Made by a program: the position numbers and the translations under genes. From the NCBI RefSeq assembly GCF_963676685.1, contig NC_092345.1:72467960-72531959 (forward strand): DNA of 64,000 nucleotides, given 5' to 3'. Every line of letters starts with the position of its first letter. The first letter of the stretch is position 1. Source of the DNA: Mytilus edulis (lineage: Eukaryota > Mollusca > Bivalvia > Mytilida > Mytilidae). This document shows, piece by piece, positions 55,630 through 64,000 of this stretch. The notes below the pieces were generated by a model. It was not told the DNA's origin. It did not search any database and saw nothing but the letters and a program-made list of their open reading frames with translations.

Positions 55630-58555
55630 ATGAAACTTCTATTTACAATGGAGTATTCAGGGATTGCATTTTTGTGTCACATTCTTGTAGTTTTCAAACT
55701 GTTCGGTAAGATAAAAACAATCACAGTGTTTGTTCATACACACGCTGTTGACGCCAGTGTGTACACAAAACTTAAAAATTCTTACCTTTATTAAAAAATA
55801 CATTTAAATCTTAATAACTAATCAGAAGCATAAGAATCACATAGTTAATTTCTTATCCTACTGACCCACGTAATTAAGCGACATCTCATATTTGAATAAT
55901 TTCGCTTTACTGACGAAAAGACACGTACAGTTGCAAGTTAAATATCGCATTTAAGAATGCGGGTTTCTTACAGATCTACCGAGACTATTTACAAGATATG
56001 AATACAATATTAATTTCCCACTTTTTCATAAACTTGATTGCTTCTGACTTACTTCCGTGACATCAAAGCAATAAAGTGTAATACTATACAATGCGAATTA
56101 ACATGACAACACAACATATTCATTCAATATGAACGATTATTCGTTTTAATTTTAATTGGTAGCCTAACTGCATATATGAAGCTGTTTTTTCGTTGAAGGT
56201 TTTATATTGAGACATGTATGTTTAATTATTTTAGCTACGATACACTCTCAGTGTCCAGTCGGATGGCATCATTTTGAAAAATCGTGTTATTATTTAAGCG
56301 ATAACAAATACAACTGGATATTGGCAGAGGTATGTTAAATGTGTGTGTTGACATGATATTCAATTACATTTCACCAAAATGAAAAGATTGAAGTATGGTT
56401 TTTTTTATCTGAAATTAACTGCAATAACTAGATACTCCATCGTCTAAATGGCATCTGAAACCAATGGATGCTATCATAGTTCTTAAGGGGGTGATTAAAA
56501 AATTATACAATGTTCTGAGCAAACATTTCTATGGGGCCCTTCATAGCTTGCTGTTCCGTGTGAGCCAATGCTTCGTTTTGAAGACCGAACATGACCTGTA
56601 ATGGTTTACTTCTACAAATTATGACTTTGGTAGAGAGTTGTCTCATTGGCACTCATACCACATCTTCTTATATCTATGAAGCATCCAAGACAATTTGTAA
56701 CTTTACTCTTTGAAATGAATTATGCTAATTTCTTATTTACTTTTTATTTCCAATAAAAGCACCCATGTCAGTTTGATGGCATGTTATATATGTAGGTTTA
56801 CTGAAGCTGATACAAAACCGGGATTAACTATACAGACAGGATTAATAGTCATTATTTTTTTAGAGCGTGTGACCGCGATGGCAGTGCACTGAAAACCTGC
56901 AAGTTTGGGAAATAATTTAGAACTGGTGATACATGTAATGACCATTTGAATATGTTCATTAAATGATTTTATCTGATATCATGAAAAAATGTCCGTGAAG
57001 AGACTAATGTATAAAAATTTTAATTTTAGGATAGTTGTCGTGCACATAATGCCAGACTTGCTGAAATAGAAAGTAAAGAACAATCAGATTACTTAATTAA
57101 AATTTTTAAAGATTTTGGAAAACGTATGTATTTTTACAATTTACTGTTCAACTGGAAAATTAATCAAAAATGCATATATCTATAATTTTGACTAGGGACT
57201 TTACTATATAGTTTGCAGTTTGTATAAATGCAAAATAGTCGTGGAGATATAACCAACCGGACACCTCAAAAAGTAAAACATATAAATGCACCTCCAAACA
57301 CAGCGTCATATCATAGTAGTTTCATCCGACAATTAGCCAACTATTGTACAAATAACAGGTATACAAATACATTTTTGATTTTTTTGAAAAATGCATTTAT
57401 CTATGATTTTGACTAGGGATTTTTCTATATTGTGTAGCTTGTATGGATACAAAATAGTCGCGGAGATATCACATACCGCACATATCAAAAAACTTAACAT
57501 ATAAATACACCTCCAAACACAGCAGTATATTATATATCTTTGTAAGGCATTTTATTATTGGTTTCTGGTTGTAAGATGGTGCATAACACTACAAGGAGAT
57601 AACTGTTAAATGAGCTGATTCTTGTAAGGTAATAAAGATCAAACAGTTGGGTAACCAGTAGCTGGTTAAGGAAATATCAAGCTCCTAAATGATCAAATTA
57701 AGTGACTTCAAACTGCTATATATCCAATAAAATTTTCAAGATAAAGTGTGTTTTAAGTTTTTTGAATTTTTTGACAAAAACATAAAAGTGTCGTTACAGG
57801 GTATAAATGATACATCCCTACAACAAACATACACTAAGTACAGATCTGAAAGTACTCGCAGCTACTGTTAACTATATATATAAAAGTCACCAACTAATAA
57901 AAAAGCATCTATCTAAGACTGAAATATCAATCAGTACACATTCAGCATACAATGGATTTCTTAGTGTTCTACAACTATAGGAATGTTGAACAATGCATAT
58001 ATTTTTAAGTTAAAATTTTACTGATAAATATTTAACAGATCATGACTACTGGATAGGAGGAAGAGATGATGTGATCGAAGGAACATGGCAATGGGCTTCT
58101 TCCAACATAATATTTAACTTTACAGCATGGGCAAGAGGAAAGCCGAACAATTATCACGGAAACGAAGACTGCCTTGAAATGGACTATGATCATAATTGGG
58201 AATGGAATGACCAACCCTGCTTAGAAACAGAATATTTCGTATGTGAACTTAAGTAAGTATCTATGTGTATTATCTAGTCAACTTTGACCTTGTTTTATCA
58301 AGAACTTTTCTTTTGAGTCAATATTTGTCAATGATTGTAAATTTTGTATGACAAAGGAGACATTATTTTGATTTTTTAACTGATTTTTTACATTTCCGTA
58401 AATACCTTTCTTCATACACAACCAAATTGATACAACCAACCAATTTCCTCGAAATTTTTTATAATTTTCAGTTATGTATGTTATTTTACGTTAGTGATAT
58501 TATAATTGACTTTATTTTTTTCAGGTACCCTGACGACCTTCAAATTATTGGATAA
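55630..58555 (+). CDS. C-type lectin B2, secreted, five exons
   Basis: Exons are 55630-55705, 56235-56329, 57030-57123, 58039-58252 and 58525-58555 (GT-AG; phases 1, 0, 1, 2), giving 169 codons plus TAA. It is almost identical to B1. Differences cluster in exon 4 around the ligand loop: B1 has AEGRPNNNHG where B2 has ARGKPNNYHG, and QMDYDNKW becomes EMDYDHNW. The motif is thus KPN with WND kept. The B pseudogene also has KPN, so RPN in B1 is likely the derived form. Exon 5 encodes YPDDLQIIG. AATAAA lies at 58610-58615. A signal peptide and six cysteines indicate a secreted long-form CTL domain protein. Confidence 0.9.
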
Positions 58556-58609
58556 GGATATATTTAGTTATTAAGAAAAATTGAAATAATGTTACTGTCT
58601 TGTTTTCTA

Positions 58610-58615
58610 AATAAA
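58610..58615 (+). terminator. Poly(A) signal of B2
   Basis: AATAAA lies 55 bases after the stop codon, in the same place as in B1. Confidence 0.6.
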
Positions 58616-58949
58616 TAGACAATAACTAATTTTTAATTAATATCAGTCTTCTTCTGAATTAATTTGATTGCTGGCTTATCTTTGACGTTCCGGTAGTAAG
58701 GCAACAATCAAACAAACGAAATGTAGACGAAGCACTTTCTTCAACGTTTATAGTAGAAAGTTCATTTAGTTATCAATCGTAGTTTTTAAAGGAAGGACAT
58801 TTAAACAAAAACGCAGAAATAGTTCGTAGATCAAAAATTCAAAGTAATGTAACTGTATTATTCGTTATGGAAGAGATGAAAATTGAGGTTTTTGTGGATG
58901 TTATTTGCTAGTTAATTGAAAAGAAATATTTTAAAGATGTATATGTAAA

Positions 58950-61700
58950 GGAAAATCGAACGATACCAAAGGGATTATCAAACTCATAAGTTAAAAATAA
59001 ACTGACAAAGCCAAGGCATAAAACTAAAAAGACCAAACAGACAAACAAAAGTACTTAAAGCACAACACACAACACAAAAGACTGTCACATCCCAACAACT
59101 GGGGATGTGATCTGGTGCTCATGAAGGGTAATCAGATCCTGCTGCATATGTGTCGCCCTTCAATGAACCCATACAAGTACGCACCAGGTTATAAATCTGT
59201 TTCGGTAGGTCACTACCTACATAAGAAAATGCATGTACCAAGTCAGGAATATGACAGTTGTTATCCATTCGTGTGTTGTGTTCTTTTTGATTTGGGGCTT
59301 CTCGTTTAGAATTTTTTATCGGATTTCAGTAATTTTGAGATTTAACTTTTTGTTATGGAAAAGAGAATAGTATTGTGGTAACGACATCTGTAAAGTAGAT
59401 ATATTATAACTGTCAACCAACACGTGATGACGTCCGTAAAATTTACAGAGGGATGATAAAATTTTCACTACTGACAACTCTTCGTTTGATTGCTTCCTTG
59501 TGAGTAGGAACCTATGGTAGCCGATTAATGTCATTTCGCGTTTTCGTGTTTCATATTCGATAGGGCGAAAACGCGAAGTTGAAAACGCGAAAACGTGAAG
59601 TAGAAAAGGCAAAAAGGCGAAATCAAAAACGCGAAAAGGAGAAACAGTTTTTTTTTTGATTTTGCGTTTTCGACTTCGCCTTTTAGCCTTTTCGCAACAT
59701 ACATGTTATCATAACATACCATTTAAAAAAAAAATTGGAGACAATACTACAAAGTATAAGTCATTCAAATGATGGTCATATAAATTTCATATCTGTGAAA
59801 TACTTTAAATATTTTCATAAATTAGAAAAATCTCCTACATTCTTTGTTGGGTGAACAAATTTAAAAACAGATGCATTTTTATCAAATAAAATGCCTTTGA
59901 ATATACAATTTACTTGAAATCATATTTTTGACATTTTAAAATAAATTTGTTAATTGATTCAGTTTCTCAATTTATTTTGTTCATCTGGTTCTGACACGTG
60001 GAGGATTGTTGTTATTGTCTATCGCATTTAACAGTTCATCCCTTGTCTCCTTGGTTTGTCCTGTAGATGAACCAATTTCCTATTTAAAAATTTGAAATAT
60101 TAATCAATTGTTTAGTAATTAGGAAACACATACTCTATCCAATAAATCCAGGTTACCTTTTTTTTTAATTAAAAGAACTTGCGATAGGTTTATGATATCT
60201 TTGCTAAGATCAACCTTCGAAAGTTTTCAGGCGAGGTCTGGGATAGTCCTAAGAGGATCATACGACATGTCATAAGATATTCTAGTATCATATGACAAGT
60301 CCTAGGATAGTTTCTCGAAATCGTTCCAACTTTTATTTGACAAAAATCTTATCTCTACAATGTATTAAATTTTTAACTTTTTCACACAAACTTATTCAAA
60401 TATTGAAAATTTTAGATTCACGAAAAGAGGATGAAATGAAAGATTGTATATTTGAAGTAACATAATAATAACGATTAATTTCATTTATTTTAAAATGTCC
60501 AAAATATAATTTCAAGCAAATTATATATTCAAAGACATTTTATTTTCTAGGATCTGCTTACTCTTCCGGAGCACCTGAGATCACCCCTAGTTTTTGGTGG
60601 GTTCGTGTGGCTTAGTCTTGAGTTTTCTCTGTTGTGTCATGTGTACTACTGTTTGTCTGTTTGTCCTTTTCATTTTTAGCCATGGCGTTGTCAGTTTATT
60701 TTCGATTGATGAGTTTGACTGTCCAGCAGGTATCTTTCGGTCCCTCTTTTATGAAAATATTTAAAGTACGTCACCGATATGAAATTTATATGACAATCAT
60801 TGAATGACTTATACCTAGAAGTCTTGTCTCCAATTATATTAAAAATGTGATAATATATTAATATATATAACGCGAAAAAGGCGAAAAAAGTCAAAATGAA
60901 GAAAACGTGAAAAGGCGAAAGGTGAAAACGAGAAGTCGCGAAAACTCGAAAAGGCGAAAAAGCGAAAACGCAAAATCTCGAAGTCGAAAACGCGAAAACG
61001 CAAAATAGGAGAGAAAAATATTTCGCGTTTTACGCGTTTTCGACTTCGCCTTTTCGCCCTATAGAATATGAAAGTCGAAAACGCGAAATGGCCTTAACCG
61101 GCCATCATAGGAACCCTCTAGCAATGAAAGGATTATAGGAAAAAGAAGGCCTGGAAAATCGTATCTACTGAGAGGTATATGGAAATAATTAAATGAAAGA
61201 TTTTTAATAAAGAAGCTGAAATAATCTAATGTTGTATTAAATTTAAAAGCATTATCAATTTCTAGATGTGAGACAGACTCAACTGTTTCTGTTGTATCCT
61301 TTATCGCAGATTCGTGGGAATAGATCCGTGTTAAACATTGTCACACAACTATAAATAATCTATAGTGAAAGAACATCATCTTTGTAGCTGAATGTGAAGT
61401 TAAAAGATTATGTTTACTTCTTTTCCTTCTTCCCAAGAAAATCCTGTATGCAATCAGCCACAAATGAATAAAATAACAAGTTCAACTTGGCAAGAAAGGA
61501 ACACATTTGTTTTCCACGAGAATGCCGATTTTTTTTTTTCAACACCACATCCAAACGTGACCAATATGTTGTCATTCAAAAAGTTAAAAATAGTAACCTT
61601 AAAGTATTTAAGCAGTCTTGAGCCTATTGTTAAGTGGTTGTGTACTACTATTTGTCAGTTTTGTTTTTTAACCATGGCGTTGTCAGTTTATTTTAGATCT
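58950..61700 (-). pseudogene. Decayed reverse-transcriptase retroelement, unit 3
   Basis: Minus-strand order: RT motif region (61510-61660), a degenerate DD site (FSYKDDVLSL near 61355-61385), the LEID block (61230-61290), the tail with KFYGRHHVLVDSY (59400-59510) and the 3' UTR (58950-59390). A TIR element at 59513-61109 splits it. Stops are frequent. It is the cleanest copy for comparing empty sites, because it lacks the extra retroelement and the Tc1/mariner-like insert seen in unit 2. Confidence 0.6.
59513..61109. mobile_element. CGAAAA-rich TIR element, complete copy
   Basis: The ends TATGGTAGCCGATTAATG and GGCCATCATA are inverted relatives over about 70 bases, including CATATTCGATAGGGCGAAAA. 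GGAACC flanks both sides (59507-59512 and 61110-61115). Unit 1 has an uninterrupted version near 4500 (GAGCAGGACCACTCTAG). The arms are built from GCGAAAACGCGAAGTCGAAA units. An RT-family 3' UTR in plus orientation lies inside (60550-60735). Confidence 0.75.
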
Positions 61701-63161
61701 ATGGGTTTGAATGTCTTTCGCCCCTCTTGTTATGGTTCGTACGTGGTTCTTGTTTTTGGTGTTTGTTTTATATAGATTTGACTGTTTATTTTCCTGTTTC
61801 AATGTTTTTTACACTATTCTTGTTTGGGGTCCTTTATAGCATGCTGCTCGGTGTAAACCAAAGCTCCGTGTTGAAGGCCGTACTTTGACTTATGATTATC
61901 AACTCTTTATAAATTGTGACTTGTAAAACGAGATTACATTCATACCATATCTCCTGATTGATAGTGTATTTTTACATACGGACCTGGTGTATGCAGGTCC
62001 TTCGTTTCTAAAGCTGCATTTCGAGTTGAAGATATGTATTTCTGCATCTTGTGATACTCTACGGGAAAAATGACATGGACCTTGTAATTGTAAACATTCA
62101 TTATAGAAACCAAGATTATAATGTTTGTACAGAAGGAATAACATCACTAGTTCATAGCTCCATCGTTCTCGTTGATAAATTCTGCAATTTCTTGTTTGTC
62201 TTATGTTCAAATAAAGTGGAAGTCATTTCATTTTCTGACTTGTGCTGAAAAAAAACAACATACCTGGAATTGCCTATTAGAGCGCAATTGTTCCTGAATG
62301 TTTGATAGTACGAAAACATGTACTTTTTAATCTAAGAACATATTATGCCAATGGAAATTTTAGACTTAACCCTTTGATACATTTTATTTTTTTTTAGATT
62401 AAGACAAGGTGGCTGTTATATCACCTTATTTGAATTCAAAATATCGACGTCATGCCTAAATCTAAAATAGACAACATTACTTTTTATACACGAATACAAT
62501 CTTTAGATGATTAAATCTTCTTGTATGCCAATACACACTGTCATCAGGCAATCAAGTCATATGTTTTTCCTGCCAGATCTTGGATACTCCAGAATAGCAA
62601 TTAGATCCTAAAGCACTAAAGGCACACGTCGTTTTGTATTTGATTGAAACTCAGTCTTATTTGTTGACAAAGTAAAACAAAGAACCCACTTAGTCTTACT
62701 AAATACGGAGAAGAAACATTTCGTACCGATTTTTATTTTATGTACCTTTCTTCACCTTTTAGTAGAACACCGACTCAGATTAAAAAGAGGGAGGATTGAG
62801 ATCACAAACAGATAAATGTTACACATATCCTATGTGTATGTCATTGCGATAAGGAGCAATTGTAAAATTTTCCAATAGTGTATTCAAAATACGAGGGTTT
62901 GATGTAGTGGAGAGTGCGGTTGGGGATTTTATGTTTTTGTTTGTTTGTTGTTGTTGTAGAGGAGAGTGCGGTTAGGGGATTTTATGTTTTTTGTTTGTTT
63001 GTTGTTGTTGGGGGGGGGGGGGTAATTGTGTATATCTTTTAACTGACCATCCGGACAGTACAAGGAATATGAATTATTAATGATAATACTTTAAACTCCA
63101 AGTCAATGTAAGGACAATAGATAAGACTTCATACTAACGACTACTTTTATAACAATTTACA
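61701..63161. promoter_or_regulatory. Conserved 5' region of lectin A3
   Basis: It is near-identical to 34381-35846. It has the duplicated GAGAGTGCGGTT segment and a run of 12 G near 63011-63022. No gene is supported in it. Confidence 0.5.
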
Positions 63162-64000
63162 ATGAACAGATATCTACGTGTGATTGTTATAACTATTACT
63201 TTGCATATATTTGGTAAGTGTGGCAGCAAGATTGAAAATTTAAACTTTCAAAGTTTTGATTATTTTATGAGTTTATAATTGTATTATAAAAATTTCTGAA
63301 GAAAATTAAGGCGCTAGACAGCAATGAAACTTCAAATGTATACTTGTTTTGTTATTTCAGAGACGTTTGGAAGTGATTGTCCCATTGGCTGGCACCACTT
63401 TTATCGATCATGTTACATGTTCAGTAATGATGCATATGATTGGTTACTTGCGGAGGTACTACTTTAAAAATATCTAAGACATGTAGTTTGTAAAATTCAT
63501 TTGACTGTAATTGTTTTTCGTAAATTATTGTTTTCATCTCTTGGACAATCATTCAAAATATGTTTTTTTATCTATGATACAGTTAATACATATTCATTTT
63601 TTTGACATTATAATATATCCTTACATTTTGATACTTTGTGTTTAGAGGAATATTATTCCAATCTCTTTGAAGAACGTTGTGAAATACAAAATTAATTATT
63701 TAATCAGAACATTTTAATAAGACCATGTAATTTTTAGAAGATATTTTTCCAAAAAAGTAACATTTGACTGACGATTTTTATTTATTGGTCATTTGATATT
63801 CCTTATTTTCATCTAAATAGTCACCAAACTTCGAAATATCACTAGATTTATAAAAGTTGAGTATACTTTTTATATTAGCCTTTGCTGTTTATGCTCTGCA
63901 TTCTTATAAGCAATAGATTGGACAGAAATTCGTATCTGCCTTTCATGAACCAGACTGTATGCTCCAATATATATATATCTTAATTCCTAAGTACATCATA
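63162..64000 (+). CDS. C-type lectin A3, partial (exons 1-2)
   Basis: Exon 1 is 63162-63213 and exon 2 is 63361-63455, with the same splice phases as A1 and A2; intron 2 runs to the end of the window. The signal peptide reads MNRYLRVIVITITLHIFG, and exon 2 gives the CPIGWHHFYRSC start of the CTL domain, identical to A2. Exons 3-5 should lie roughly 0.6, 2 and 5 kb beyond the window. It confirms that the B-A unit repeats at least a third time. Confidence 0.85.

Overview
This is eukaryotic DNA, AT-rich, with short exons, GT-AG introns and dense dispersed repeats. Several repeats (a retroelement 3' end carrying the sense-strand phrase CCATGGCGTTGTCAGTTT, a repeat with GAGCGTCACTGATGAAAC, and a repeat with GGCCTTCAACAC) are ones I associate with marine mussels of the genus Mytilus. 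A mytilid bivalve is the likely source. This is recognition, not a database result.

The real genes are small secreted C-type lectins (CTLs), all on the + strand, in an alternating tandem array of two paralogous types. Each gene has five coding exons with the same intron phases (1, 0, 1, 2). Type A (A1 7332-14966, A2 35847-41854, A3 63162 to beyond the window) carries the EPN and WDD motifs. Type B (B1 25232-28158, B2 55630-58555, and a pseudogene at 1574-3561) has RPN or KPN in place of EPN, with WND. The predicted proteins are 169-171 aa: a signal peptide, one long-form CTL domain with six cysteines, and a short tail encoded by a tiny last exon. The same order repeats three times with a period of about 27-30 kb: B gene, minus-strand reverse-transcriptase relic, A gene.

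Layout: 1-739 part of a TIR element; 1574-3561 B pseudogene; 3946-6060 RT relic; 7332-14966 A1, with a 2.85 kb TIR element in intron 3; 15-18.6 kb repeats; 18.6-25.2 kb two copies of a module made of repeats, upstream region and B first exon, the first split by a 2.06 kb Harbinger-like element; 25232-28158 B1; 28.56-34.4 kb RT relic with nested insertions; 35847-41854 A2, with a solo LTR in intron 4; 42-51 kb repeats, nested MITEs and a captured zinc-finger-like exon; 51.1-55.6 kb two more first-exon modules; 55630-58555 B2; 58.95-61.7 kb RT relic; 63162-64000 start of A3.

The lectins would act outside the cell in carbohydrate binding, presumably innate immunity or feeding. The most interesting features are the duplicated promoter plus first-exon modules ahead of each B gene, the stop codon embedded in the last splice donor, the changed ligand motif in type B, and several transposon insertions whose target-site duplications can be read against an empty copy in a sister unit. 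I found no rRNA, tRNA, CRISPR array or bacterial operon, and no clearly new biochemical system.
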